From Nitriliruptorales bacterium (GTDB lineage: Bacteria; Actinomycetota; Nitriliruptoria; Euzebyales; Egibacteraceae): a DNA stretch of 24,201 nt. The stretch covers positions 1-24,201 of the forward strand of contig SLAO01000008.1 of NCBI GenBank assembly GCA_007126835.1. Reading direction: 5' to 3'. The position numbers and the translations under genes were made by a program. Numbering within the stretch: the first letter of the stretch is position 1; each line of letters begins with the position of its first letter. Shown piece after piece: positions 6,963 through 14,352 of this stretch. The notes under the pieces were generated by a model that saw only the letters and a list, made by a program, of their open reading frames with translations, was not told the DNA's origin and did no database searches.

Positions 6963-8339
6963 CTACCCCTGGCCTACGACCCGCCGGAGCCAACTCGTGA
7001 CCCGACCTCGGCCGATGACTCCGAGGGTGGCCATGCCAGCCACGACGCCGACGAGCGGACCCATCGGCAAGCGCAGCGGTCCCGCCGGGTCCGTCAACCC
7101 GTCGACGATCAGCCAGCCCAGCGACACGCTGACCGCCACCACCGCGGCGGCGGTGACCGCGGCGGCGAGCTTCGTCGGCAAGACGCTGGCCGGCGGCGGA
7201 GCCGAGCGCTCGAAGCGGCCCACGGCGAGGACCAAGGGGACCAGCACCACGGCGCAGGCCGCCACCCACGCCGGACGTTGTGCCAGCCATCGCCCGTCGA
7301 CGGCCGAGGCCGCCGGCCACAGGTCGGTCCACACCACGAACGTGGCCACGAGCAGCATCGCGGTCTGGTGCCACAAGAAGACCGTCATCAGCCGTGACCC
7401 GAGCAACGCCACGGTCGCCCACACCATCGGTCGGCGCAGCCAGCGGGTGGCCCGAGCACGCAGCGCCACGGCGATGGCGAGCTGGACGATCCCGAGCAGG
7501 AACAACGCCACGGTTGGCGGCGCGTCGTTGGCCGGCGCGTCCCCGGGGACCTGCACCACCGACGCCGGATAGGCCCCGAGCGTGACCAGCAGGACGATCA
7601 CGGTGGTCGACGCGACGGCCAGGGCAAGCCACGTCCCCGGCGAGGATGGGAGGCGGTCGTCGTTCCACCAGAACCCCAGCTGGTGCACAGCCACCCACAC
7701 CAGCACGAAGTTGACCACGGCGATGACCGGCTGTCCGTCGACGGTGGGCATCGCGGCGAGGAACTCGGGCTCGCCGAAGCGCAGCACGTCGACCACGACA
7801 GCGCCCATCACGAGCGCCGCGAGCACCCGGACGCCGCTGCGCTCGGCCAGCACGGGCGTCAGCGCGGTCACGACCAGGTACGCGGCGAGGAACCACACCG
7901 GCGTGATCGCCGTGCCGGCGTCGAAGGGCAGGGCAGCCGACCAGCCGAGGGTGTCGAGCACGTTCGACACCGCGACCCACAGGATCAGCAGGGGCAGCAG
8001 CGGGCGGAGCAGGCGCCGTGCCCGGTTGCGAACCCACTCCACCCCGCTCGTACCGCCGTCTCGGGCCCGTCGCCAGGAGCGCAGGTTGAGCAGCCCGCCG
8101 ACGATGAAGAACAGGGGCATCACCTGCACGACCCAGGTCAGCCACTGTGTCGCGGGCACCACCTCCAGCAGATGACCGGTGGCAAAGCCGTCAGGCCGCT
8201 CGACGATGACGCGCGCCAGCCAGTGGCCCAGGACCACGACGACGATCGCGCCGAGGCGCAGGAAGTCGAGATAGCGGTCGCGGTCCTCGGGGGTGTCCCG
8301 TTCGATGGTCTGGGCCAGGCGACCGAGACGGTCGAGCAT
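6963..8339 (-). CDS. Acyltransferase family 3 integral membrane protein
   Basis: A 458-residue polytopic membrane protein started at the ATG at 8339, five bases after AAGGAG. The first helix holds the family signature DFLRLGAIVVVVLGHW, whose histidine is the presumed catalytic residue. VMPLFFIVGG and the loop arginines RRARRLLRPL follow, then about nine further hydrophobic helices, including VWFLAAYLVVTALTPVL and the FLWHQTAML segment. Family 3 acyltransferases (OafA/YrhL type) move acetyl or succinyl groups onto sugars, lipids or secondary metabolites across the membrane. The substrate here is unknown because no polysaccharide or antibiotic genes surround it. It is convergent with aceE and upstream, on the same strand, of nothing obviously related; the GAF-ANTAR gene behind it is 75 bases away on the same strand and could be co-transcribed. 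Confidence 0.9.
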   Translation of the reverse strand: MLDRLGRLAQTIERDTPEDRDRYLDFLRLGAIVVVVLGHWLARVIVERPDGFATGHLLEVVPATQWLTWVVQVMPLFFIVGGLLNLRSWRRARDGGTSGVEWVRNRARRLLRPLLPLLILWVAVSNVLDTLGWSAALPFDAGTAITPVWFLAAYLVVTALTPVLAERSGVRVLAALVMGAVVVDVLRFGEPEFLAAMPTVDGQPVIAVVNFVLVWVAVHQLGFWWNDDRLPSSPGTWLALAVASTTVIVLLVTLGAYPASVVQVPGDAPANDAPPTVALFLLGIVQLAIAVALRARATRWLRRPMVWATVALLGSRLMTVFLWHQTAMLLVATFVVWTDLWPAASAVDGRWLAQRPAWVAACAVVLVPLVLAVGRFERSAPPPASVLPTKLAAAVTAAAVVAVSVSLGWLIVDGLTDPAGPLRLPMGPLVGVVAGMATLGVIGRGRVTSWLRRVVGQG

Positions 8340-8414
8340 GGGGGCTCCTTGATCCGGGCCAGGACGTGCCCCACACCACGCCGAACCATGCCTCCCGCCC
8401 GCCGAGATGGAGAA

Positions 8415-9122
8415 TCAGGACAGGTCGAGGCGCCCGTCGATGATCGCCTGCGCGACGTCGCGCATCTTGTGGTTGTGACTCCGCGCGTGGGCGCGCAACA
8501 GCTCGAAGGCCGCGAACGGGGGCAGGCCGCGCCGCTCAGCGAGGATGCCCTTGGCCTGCTCGACGACCACCCGCGCCCCCAGCGCATACGACAGCTGTTC
8601 CGCACGCGTGGCGGCGTCCTGGGTCGACCGCTCCTGGATCAAGGCGATCGCTGCCGCATCGGCGAACCCCTGGGCCAACCGCTCATCGGCACCGCCGAGG
8701 CGACGCCCGGTGGACAGGAACAGGTTCAACGCGCCGATGGTGCGCCCGCGCAGGCGCAGGGGAAACCCGTAGGCGGCGCGAAAGCCGAGGTCGCGCGCGC
8801 GGGGGACGAACGCCGGCCAGCGAGACTCGAGGTCAGCGAGCTTGTAGACCACCACGGGCTGTCCGCTGGCGAACGCCTCGTACGACGGACCCTCCTCCGA
8901 TGCGACCTCGAAGATCTCCAGCTGGCGCATGTCGCGCCCCGACGCCGCCACCGCGTGCAGCTGCCCCGGGCCCATGCCCACCATGACCCCCGCAGCCTCG
9001 ACGTCGAGCAGTTCCACGCACCGGGCAGCCAGCATCTGCAACAGCTCGTCGGCGTCGAAGTCGGCCACGAGGGTGTCGGTGAGCTCCACGAACGTGTCGA
9101 TCACCCGCTGCTCACGCGACAT
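8415..9122 (-). CDS. GAF-ANTAR RNA-binding regulator 1
   Basis: A 235-residue protein. The ATG at 9122 has AAAGGAG eight bases upstream, whereas the longer frame lacks a ribosome site. Residues about 10-165 form a GAF sensor (ELLQMLAARCVELLDVEAAGVMV, RTIGALNLFLS). The last ~55 residues are an ANTAR domain (ARVVVEQAKGILAERRGL, AFELLRAHARSHNHKMRDVA), a three-helix bundle that binds paired RNA hairpins and prevents transcription termination. The GAF loop that reads EGPC or QGPC in the two neighbouring paralogues is EGPS here. A candidate -10 box TATCCT lies at 9200-9195. Paralogue 3 (10101-10820) is the closer relative. The signal and the RNA targets are unknown. Confidence 0.93.
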   Translation of the reverse strand: MSREQRVIDTFVELTDTLVADFDADELLQMLAARCVELLDVEAAGVMVGMGPGQLHAVAASGRDMRQLEIFEVASEEGPSYEAFASGQPVVVYKLADLESRWPAFVPRARDLGFRAAYGFPLRLRGRTIGALNLFLSTGRRLGGADERLAQGFADAAAIALIQERSTQDAATRAEQLSYALGARVVVEQAKGILAERRGLPPFAAFELLRAHARSHNHKMRDVAQAIIDGRLDLS

Positions 9123-9158
9123 GCTCTCCACTCCTTTGAAGCGCCAAGTACCCGAGAC

Positions 9159-9175
9159 GGGACGCCCGCTGTCCC
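9159..9175 (-). other. Leader hairpin of GAF-ANTAR gene 1
   Basis: On the minus strand GGGAC and GTCCC pair perfectly around the seven-base loop AGCGGGC. The hairpin lies 36 bases before the start codon and 21 bases before the AAAGGAG site, downstream of the candidate TATCCT promoter, so it would be part of the mRNA leader. Five-base stems arise by chance in GC-rich DNA. Confidence 0.35.
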
Positions 9176-9269
9176 CTACCGCACGAAAGTCGCTAGGATA
9201 GACGTTGCAGCGAATTGTGACGCTGGCCTGCTTCTCCAGCCCACCGCGGCGGAGCAGGTGCTTTCGGTC

Positions 9270-9297
9270 TTGACCTTGCCGGGGCGCGGGATACCAA
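9270..9297 (+). promoter_or_regulatory. Candidate promoter of GAF-ANTAR gene 2
   Basis: TTGACC (9270-9275) and TACCAA (9292-9297) are separated by 16 bases, about 57 bases before the start codon of the downstream gene. The -35 differs from the consensus by one base. The -10 keeps T1 and A2 but not the final T, so it is a moderate candidate. Confidence 0.4.
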
Positions 9298-9322
9298 GCC
9301 AAACATCCGCGTCGTCGCGTTT

Positions 9323-9341
9323 CGCGTCCGAACCCGACGCG
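9323..9341 (+). other. Leader hairpin abutting the ribosome site of GAF-ANTAR gene 2
   Basis: CGCGTC and GACGCG pair over six bases around the loop CGAACCC. The 3' arm touches the GAGAGG Shine-Dalgarno region (9341-9346), 13 bases before the ATG at 9355, so folding could limit ribosome access. Confidence 0.4.
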
Positions 9342-9354
9342 AGAGGCCACCGCA

Positions 9355-10056
9355 ATGGTCGACCAGGCCGCACTGATCCGCTCGTTCGCCGACTACGCGC
9401 GCACGCTGTCGAGCCCGTACGACATCGGCGACGTGCTGTACCGCTTGACCGACCAGGTTACCGAGGTGTTGGCGGTCGACGGCGCCGGCGTCTCGCTCGG
9501 CGACAGCGACGGGACCCTCCGGTTCGTCACCGCCACCGACGAGCGCATCACCAGGATAGAAGAGCGCCAGGTGAACGCGGGCCAGGGGCCCTGCCACGAC
9601 GCCTTCACGAGCGGCGATCAGGTCACCAGCGCCGACCTCGCGCGGGAGGACCGCTGGCCCGCGTACACGCCCGTGGCTGCGCGGGAGGGCTGCGCCGCGG
9701 TCGCTGGGATCCCGATGATGGCCGGTGACCGGCGCATCGGCGCGGTGAACCTCTACAGCCGCACACCCCGGGAGTGGCCAGCAGACGCGATGGAGATCGC
9801 GCAGGTCCTCGCCGACATGGCAAGCGGCTACGTCATCAACGCGCAGACGCTGACCGAGGCACAGCGACTCAACTCGCAGTTGCAGCATGCCCTCGACAGC
9901 CGGATCATCATCGAGCAGGCCAAGGGCACGTTGGCCGAGCGCCATGGGATCAGTGCGTCGGCGGCCTTCGACCGGTTGCGCCAGCACGCCCGGGCGCGCA
10001 ACCGCAAGCTCCACGAGGTCGCTCAGGCCGTCGTCGGCGGCGACCGAGAGCTCTAG
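9355..10056 (+). CDS. GAF-ANTAR RNA-binding regulator 2
   Basis: The protein has 233 residues and starts at the ATG at 9355 after GAGAGG. The GAF domain covers about 20-165 (VLYRLTDQVTEVLAVDGAGVSL; GQGPCHDAF; IPMMAGDRRIGAVNLYSR). The ANTAR domain forms the C-terminus (SRIIIEQAKGTLAERHGIS, AFDRLRQHARARNRKLHEVA). The AGQGPCHDAF-T-S-G and R-W-P-A-Y-T-P motifs place it in the common actinobacterial GAF-ANTAR subgroup (Rv1626/EutV are other ANTAR proteins). It differs from the two flanking paralogues, which resemble each other more. It is transcribed away from paralogue 1 and toward paralogue 3. An output through RNA antitermination is established for the ANTAR family; the ligand and targets here are unknown. 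Confidence 0.93.
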   Translation: MVDQAALIRSFADYARTLSSPYDIGDVLYRLTDQVTEVLAVDGAGVSLGDSDGTLRFVTATDERITRIEERQVNAGQGPCHDAFTSGDQVTSADLAREDRWPAYTPVAAREGCAAVAGIPMMAGDRRIGAVNLYSRTPREWPADAMEIAQVLADMASGYVINAQTLTEAQRLNSQLQHALDSRIIIEQAKGTLAERHGISASAAFDRLRQHARARNRKLHEVAQAVVGGDREL

Positions 10057-10100
10057 CGGCCTCCTGCCCGTGCCCACCGGACCGGGGGGGATCGGTTCGG

Positions 10101-10820
10101 CTACTCGGGGGCGAAGTGGTGCTCGCCGAGCTCGCCGTTGATAAAGCGCTGCGAGACGTCGCGAAGTCGCTGGTTGCGGTCGCGCGCGTACCGGCGTAGC
10201 CAGTCGTAGGCCTCGTCGGGCTCAACCGCCAGGCGCTCGGCCAGCAAGGTCTTGGCTTGCTCGACCACAGCGCGTTGGTCCTGGGCCCGGCGCAAGCGCA
10301 AGATCTGCTCGTTGGCGGCCGACAGCGCGCGCTCGTGCAGAATCCCGATGGTGGCCATGTCGGCCAGGGTCTTTGCCACCACCTCGCCGGCCGGATCGAT
10401 GCGCGTGGCGTCGGACCAGAACACGTTGAGCGCCCCGATGCGCTCACCGCCTCGGGCCATCGGTCGGGCGTAGACACAGCGATAGCCAAGTTCGATGGCT
10501 TGCGGGGCGAACCCCGGCCACCGCTTGGCGCTGCCGGACAGGTCACACTCGCGCACCGGGACACCGCGCTCGAACGCGTCCACGCACGGACCCTCGCGCT
10601 GCAAGGCCTCGAACAGCTCGAGCACGCGAACCTCGCGGCTCGAGGCCGCCGCCACCTCCAGCTGGGGCCCGTTGGACAGCAGCACTCCGGCGGCAGCGGC
10701 GTCCAAGGCCTCGACGCAGTGGTCGGCCAGCATGTGCAGGTGCTCGGCGGGGTCGTAATCAGCGTCGAGCGTGTCGGCCAACGCGACCAAGGTCTCGAGC
10801 AGGGCTTGCTGGCGGCTCAC
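10101..10820 (-). CDS. GAF-ANTAR RNA-binding regulator 3
   Basis: A 239-residue protein with a GTG start at 10820, nine bases after the AAAGGACC ribosome site. GAF occupies about 15-170 (HLHMLADHCVEALDAAAAGVLL; EGPCVDAFERG; GGERIGALNVFWS). ANTAR follows (QRAVVEQAKTLLAERLAV, AYDWLRRYARDRNQRLRDVS). It resembles paralogue 1 in the N-terminal heptad-rich helix (ALLETLVALADTLDADYD) and the V-x-E-L-F-E segment, which suggests a duplication in which gene 2 was later flanked or inserted. It is convergent with paralogue 2 over a 44-base gap. A stem-loop that includes the Shine-Dalgarno bases lies in its leader. Confidence 0.93.
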   Translation of the reverse strand: MSRQQALLETLVALADTLDADYDPAEHLHMLADHCVEALDAAAAGVLLSNGPQLEVAAASSREVRVLELFEALQREGPCVDAFERGVPVRECDLSGSAKRWPGFAPQAIELGYRCVYARPMARGGERIGALNVFWSDATRIDPAGEVVAKTLADMATIGILHERALSAANEQILRLRRAQDQRAVVEQAKTLLAERLAVEPDEAYDWLRRYARDRNQRLRDVSQRFINGELGEHHFAPE

Positions 10821-10823
10821 CGA

Positions 10824-10856
10824 CGGTGGTCCTTTCGCGATAGGGACGGATCACCG
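10824..10856 (-). other. Stem-loop enclosing the ribosome site of GAF-ANTAR gene 3
   Basis: On the minus strand CGGTG-atcc-GTCC pairs with GGAC-CACCG: nine base pairs with a four-base bulge and an 11-base loop. The GGAC arm is part of the AAAGGACC Shine-Dalgarno site, and the stem ends four bases before the GTG start. Folding would hide the ribosome site. Stem identity is visible, but function is inference. Confidence 0.4.
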
Positions 10857-11016
10857 CTTCATCGTTCCCGGGGGTAGGCATGGCATGTATCGGGTAGTCT
10901 GAGGATGTCGCCACGGGAGGGTCCGATGGTGACCGCGCTCCCACCCCCGGCGCGAGACCAGCTAGCGTCGCTCCTGCCCCCGGCGGCGCCCCCGTACACA
11001 ACCGCTGGATCGCGTC

Positions 11017-11424
11017 ATGTCGTTCGAAGCTCGAAGCCACGGCACGTCCGACGGCCTCGCCGTCACGCTGCCAGCGTCCCCGGCCAGCGCCGGCACCGCC
11101 CGGCGCGTCGTGCGTCGCCTGTTGCCTGGCACCGCGAGCGCAGACCAGTGCTCCACCGTGGAACTGCTCACCAGCGAGCTGGTCGCCAACGCCGTCCTGC
11201 ATGCCGGCACCCCGTGTCGCCTCCGGTTGAGCTATCCCGGCGACGACCGAGTCCGCGTCGAGGTGACCGACTACACCGACGGGTCCCCGACGCTGCAATC
11301 CGGCGAGCCGACGGAGCCTGGTGGCCGGGGGCTGCAGCTCGTCGCCGCGGTGGCCATGGACTGGGGCACCGTCCGTCCGGCGCAGGACCGCAAGACCGTC
11401 TGGTTCGAGGCCGAGCTGCTGTAA
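11017..11424 (+). CDS. RsbW/SpoIIAB-like anti-sigma factor kinase (HATPase_c_2)
   Basis: A 135-residue stand-alone GHKL ATPase domain. It begins with the family pattern LPASPASAGTARRVVRRLL. The N-box is ELLTSELVANAVLHA (Asn and the final His/Ala bind Mg-ATP), the G1 box VEVTDYTDGSP, and the G2 glycines GGRGLQLV. Proteins of this kind bind a sigma factor or phosphorylate a STAS anti-anti-sigma protein, and PP2C/SpoIIE phosphatases reverse that step. Two such phosphatases are encoded within 8 kb, but no STAS or sigma gene is present. The ATG at 11017 has only a poor ribosome site; a start further upstream in this frame is not supported. A TAGTCT -10-like box lies at 10895-10900. Confidence 0.88.
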   Translation: MSFEARSHGTSDGLAVTLPASPASAGTARRVVRRLLPGTASADQCSTVELLTSELVANAVLHAGTPCRLRLSYPGDDRVRVEVTDYTDGSPTLQSGEPTEPGGRGLQLVAAVAMDWGTVRPAQDRKTVWFEAELL

Positions 11425-11666
11425 GTCTGTGGCAACCTTCGCATTTTTCCGTTGGGACCGAGCCGTGGAGTAAGCCGCGCGATAGAATCCGGCGCAACCC
11501 ACCGAGCCATGAGCCAGCCCTCAGAATGGATGGGCAGAAGATGTGGCCGGTTGCGGATGCCTCATGCCGTCCCAGCCCTCGACGGCGTTTCGACGTCACT
11601 CCAGTCCCCGGTGGCGTAGCACCGCTTTCCTCCGGACACACACGGCAACCTGAGGGGACGCCCACG
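11425..11666. other. 242-base gap before the zinc-ribbon gene
   Basis: No gene was found. It contains an A-T5 run at 11442-11447 shortly after the kinase stop, flanked by CAAC and GTTG arms (weak terminator candidate). A good -10 hexamer TAGAAT lies at 11483-11488 without a recognisable -35. The latter may begin the transcript of the zinc-ribbon gene. Confidence 0.3.
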
Positions 11667-11810
11667 ATGGATCTTTGGGGACATTGCAGCTCTTGCGACC
11701 GCTGGTTCTACTGCCCGACCAGCGAGGCGGGCGGCGCCCAGGCCGCTTCTTGGACGTGCCCGGTCTGCGGCAGTGACCCCACCGCGCTGGAGAATCGATC
11801 CATGTCGTGA
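11667..11810 (+). CDS. Small zinc-ribbon protein, 47 residues
   Basis: The ATG at 11667 has GAGGGGAC about eight bases upstream. The peptide has C7-x2-C10, an extra C16 and C31-x2-C34: two zinc knuckles that would bind one Zn ion. Aromatic residues (W4, W13, F14, Y15, W29) pack between them. Compact ribbons of this type act as nucleic-acid or protein adaptors. No closer family is recognised. The good ribosome site and the two ordered CxxC knuckles support a real gene. It lies between the RsbW-like kinase and the MetOD1 sensor on the same strand, so it may belong to the same signalling group. Confidence 0.7.
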   Translation: MDLWGHCSSCDRWFYCPTSEAGGAQAASWTCPVCGSDPTALENRSMS

Positions 11811-11874
11811 GCGTCGGCGCCCTGCGGGGCGACTCGGTGATCCCCGATGACCTGCCCGGATTGCGCCGACATCG

Positions 11875-11880
11875 TATGCT
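11875..11880 (+). promoter_or_regulatory. Candidate -10 box for the MetOD1-phosphatase operon
   Basis: TATGCT, 51 bases before the ATG at 11931, in a GC-rich gap. The base-matched -35 is weak (CTGCCC at 17-base spacing), as is frequent for actinobacterial promoters. GGGAGGA at 11920-11926 is the ribosome site. Confidence 0.35.
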
Positions 11881-11930
11881 CCTTGCTGGCCCTTGTGGCC
11901 GGATGACCGGCAGCTCGGCGGGAGGACACG

Positions 11931-12479
11931 ATGCCACCTGAGGACATGCTGCATCCGTTGGAGCTGGACCGAGACGTGTTCCTACGCAGTCTCGTGCGAC
12001 ATCTGGCGGGGTCCTTGGAAGAGGTCGTGGGGCTCGAGGAAGCCTCCGGCTACATCAGCCTGGTTGGCCAGGCGATGGGCGAGGAGATCTTGGCGCAGTA
12101 CGCCGAGGCGCTGGACACCGACCGGCTGACCGTCGAGCAGGCGGCTGCCGTGATGGTCGACCTCAAGCGGCGGATCGGTGGGGGCTTCTCCGTCGAGCAG
12201 CTCGCCCAGGACAAGATCGTGCTCGTCAACGACGCCTGCCCCTTCGGCGAGAAGGTGCTCGGAAGGGAATCGATGTGCATGATGACGTCGAACGTGTTCG
12301 GGCACGTCGCGGCCGAATCGACGGGCTACGCCAAGGTGGGTTTGGAGCAGACCATCGCCCGGGGTAACGGCGGCTGCCGCGTGGTCGTGCACCTGCGCGA
12401 CGACGCAGACGGGACGATCGGCGGGCGCGAGTACTTCGGGACGGTCACTTCGCATTCAGGCGGTGGGGCGCAGGAATGA
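11931..12479 (+). CDS. MetOD1 (methanogen output domain 1) sensor-like protein
   Basis: The 182-residue protein starts at the ATG at 11931 behind GGGAGGA. The second half carries the pattern I recognise as MetOD1: ND-A-CPFG-E-x-V, then M-C-M-M-T-S-N-V-F-G, and A-E-x-x-G-Y-A-K-V-x-L-E-x-T-I-A-R-G, ending with G-C-R-V-V-V-H-L. Three cysteines (in CPFG, MCMMT and GCR) are placed as possible metal or redox ligands. MetOD1 is described mainly as an output domain on sensor proteins; its ligand is not established. Its last four bases (ATGA) overlap the start of the downstream PP2C phosphatase, so the two are translationally coupled and probably interact. I infer that it senses a signal for the phosphatase. 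Confidence 0.8.
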   Translation: MPPEDMLHPLELDRDVFLRSLVRHLAGSLEEVVGLEEASGYISLVGQAMGEEILAQYAEALDTDRLTVEQAAAVMVDLKRRIGGGFSVEQLAQDKIVLVNDACPFGEKVLGRESMCMMTSNVFGHVAAESTGYAKVGLEQTIARGNGGCRVVVHLRDDADGTIGGREYFGTVTSHSGGGAQE

Positions 12480-14344
12480 GGATCGAGGAATTCGAGCGCT
12501 TGGCCAAGGTGGCTGACCAGCCGCTGCTCTTGGTGTCGGCGACGGGGGCGATCGTGGCGGCCAACCCGGCCGCCGCTCGCCTCAGCCCTGCGCTGGTCGC
12601 TGGAAGCGCGTTGCACGACGCCATCGCTGACCCCATCGGGCTCGACGAGCAACTGACCAGGTGGCTCAAGCTCGGCGGGCCGGTGCCGGCGCACCTCGAG
12701 CTGCGCCAGGATGGGCAGACGCAGATGTTCCGAGCAAGGGTGGGTCGCGTGGGTGGCGTCGAGGGCCCCGCCTTGTTGCTGAGCATCCAGCACAGCCCCT
12801 CGGACCACCGCTTCGGCCAGCTCACCGATCAAGTGCGGCGCCTGCAGCAGGAGACCCGCCATCGACGGGCGGCCGAAGCACGGCAGCAAGCCGCGTTGGC
12901 TGCCGAGAAGGCGGCCCGGGAGCAGCTGGAGCGGTTGCAGGAGCTCACGTCGGTCCTGGCGGTGACCCCCACGGTCAAGCAGACCGCGCAGGCGCTGCTC
13001 GATCACGGCCCATCCGCCGTCGGCGCGGACGACGCGGTGGTGGTCCTCGCAGAGCGCCCTGACCGCTTCCGGGTTTTGGGCCCGGCCGAGTCGTGCGTGG
13101 GCGCGCGTCCAGGCCGGTGGGGCCTGGAGGACTTGCCCCTGCCGCTGCGCGCCGCCTTGGAAGACGGCGCTGCACGCTACTTCACGAGCGCCGACGAGGT
13201 GCGGGCCGCAGACCCGAGCTGGGGCGCAGGTGACGGCGCGCAACCCGGCACGCGGTTTCTGGCGGGCCTCCTCCCGCTGGTGGCCAGCGAGGAGCATGCG
13301 CCAATCGGTCTGCTCGGCTTCGTGTCGGCCACGAGTGGCCTGTCGCCCGAGCAGCAGGTCATGGCACAGATCGTGACGGCGCAGGGAGCCCAGGCACTGG
13401 AGCGTGCCCGCCTCTACGACGACCAGCGACGGGCCGCCGAGACGTTGCAACGGGCGTTGCTGCCCGAGGACTTCCCTCACACCGAGGGCGTGGACTGCGC
13501 GGTGCGCTACCTGCCGGCGGCCGAAGCCGAAGCGGTCGGCGGCGACTGGTACGCCGTCATCGACCTGGGCGACGGACGGGTCGGCTTGGGGGTGGGTGAT
13601 GTCGCCGGACACGGACCGGCGGCGGCGACGGCGATGGGCACGATGCGCAGCGCCCTTCGGGCGCTGGCCACGACCAGCGACAGCCCCGCCGAGGTGATCA
13701 CGGCGCTGAACCGGTTCGTGTGCTCACAGCTGCCCGACGAGATGGCCACCTGCACCTACCTGATCGTCGATGTGCACGCCGGGACCCTGGCCTACGCCAA
13801 CGCCGGGCACCTGCCGCCGCTGCTCATGGGGCCCTCGCAGCAACCGACCTACCTCGAAGAGGTGCTGAGCCCGCCCTTGGGCGTGACCGCCGACGTCACG
13901 TACCAAGGCGCCGTCTGCACGCTTCCCGCGCGGTCCCATGTCGTGTTGTACACCGACGGACTCATCGAACGCCGCGACGAGGCCATCGACGTGGGCCTCG
14001 ACCGCCTGCAGGGCGCCGCCCGCGGGGACGACGTCAGTCCCACCCGCCTGTGCGACCACCTGCTGACCGCGCTGGTGGGGACCGACTCGCTCGACGACGA
14101 CACCGCCTTGCTCGTGGCCTCGATCAGCCCGGATCGCGACCTTCCCGACGAAGCGGCAAGCAACGGCGTCGACCACTGCTCGGCGATGCCAGACAGCCCG
14201 AAGTCCCTTGCGGGCGAGCATCGGGACAACAAGCAGCGCACGCGGCGCGATCACCCGCCACCGGTGGCCAGGGGCAGGATCCTCCGGCGCCGACCCAGTC
14301 GGCGCACCATGGCCTTCCCGCCGGCCCTGACGCCGCATGCCTGA
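12476..14344 (+). CDS. PAS-coiled coil-GAF-SpoIIE (PP2C) serine phosphatase
   Basis: The 622-residue protein starts within the stop of the MetOD1 gene. Residues 1-100 look like a PAS domain (VADQPLLLVSATGAIVAANPAA). About 110-155 form a coiled coil (heptads in RRLQQETRHRRAAEARQQ). About 155-310 form a GAF domain. The C-terminal PP2C/SpoIIE domain retains its metal aspartates: VGGDWYAVIDLGDGR, GVGDVAGHGPAAA, YANAGHLPPLL, VLYTDGLIE and DDDTALLVASI. Such enzymes dephosphorylate STAS anti-anti-sigma proteins and release stress sigma factors. The chain continues about 70 residues past the usual domain end with a basic, low-complexity tail whose codon use looks less coding-like. Partner genes nearby are MetOD1 (coupled) and the RsbW-like kinase 1 kb upstream. 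Confidence 0.92.
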   Translation: MRIEEFERLAKVADQPLLLVSATGAIVAANPAAARLSPALVAGSALHDAIADPIGLDEQLTRWLKLGGPVPAHLELRQDGQTQMFRARVGRVGGVEGPALLLSIQHSPSDHRFGQLTDQVRRLQQETRHRRAAEARQQAALAAEKAAREQLERLQELTSVLAVTPTVKQTAQALLDHGPSAVGADDAVVVLAERPDRFRVLGPAESCVGARPGRWGLEDLPLPLRAALEDGAARYFTSADEVRAADPSWGAGDGAQPGTRFLAGLLPLVASEEHAPIGLLGFVSATSGLSPEQQVMAQIVTAQGAQALERARLYDDQRRAAETLQRALLPEDFPHTEGVDCAVRYLPAAEAEAVGGDWYAVIDLGDGRVGLGVGDVAGHGPAAATAMGTMRSALRALATTSDSPAEVITALNRFVCSQLPDEMATCTYLIVDVHAGTLAYANAGHLPPLLMGPSQQPTYLEEVLSPPLGVTADVTYQGAVCTLPARSHVVLYTDGLIERRDEAIDVGLDRLQGAARGDDVSPTRLCDHLLTALVGTDSLDDDTALLVASISPDRDLPDEAASNGVDHCSAMPDSPKSLAGEHRDNKQRTRRDHPPPVARGRILRRRPSRRTMAFPPALTPHA

Positions 14345-14352
14345 CGTCAGGC
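14339..14352. terminator. Palindrome containing both stop codons of convergent genes
   Basis: GCCTGACGTCAGGC is a perfect 14-base palindrome. Its TGA (14342-14344) ends the phosphatase gene and its TCA (14347-14349) is the TGA of the flavin oxidoreductase gene on the other strand. As RNA it forms a short hairpin on either strand, so it may serve as a minimal shared 3' end, but it lacks a loop-friendly spacer and U-tract. Confidence 0.4.

Noticed and set aside
7683..9728. 681-codon frame running across the acyltransferase and GAF-ANTAR genes
   Set aside because: It crosses two or three well-supported genes on the opposite strand and one on its own strand, and no domain is visible.
10872..10900. 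SigB-type promoter (GTTT-N-GGGTAT) before the RsbW-like gene
   Set aside because: GGGTAG occurs twice, but no GTTT element stands at the needed distance.
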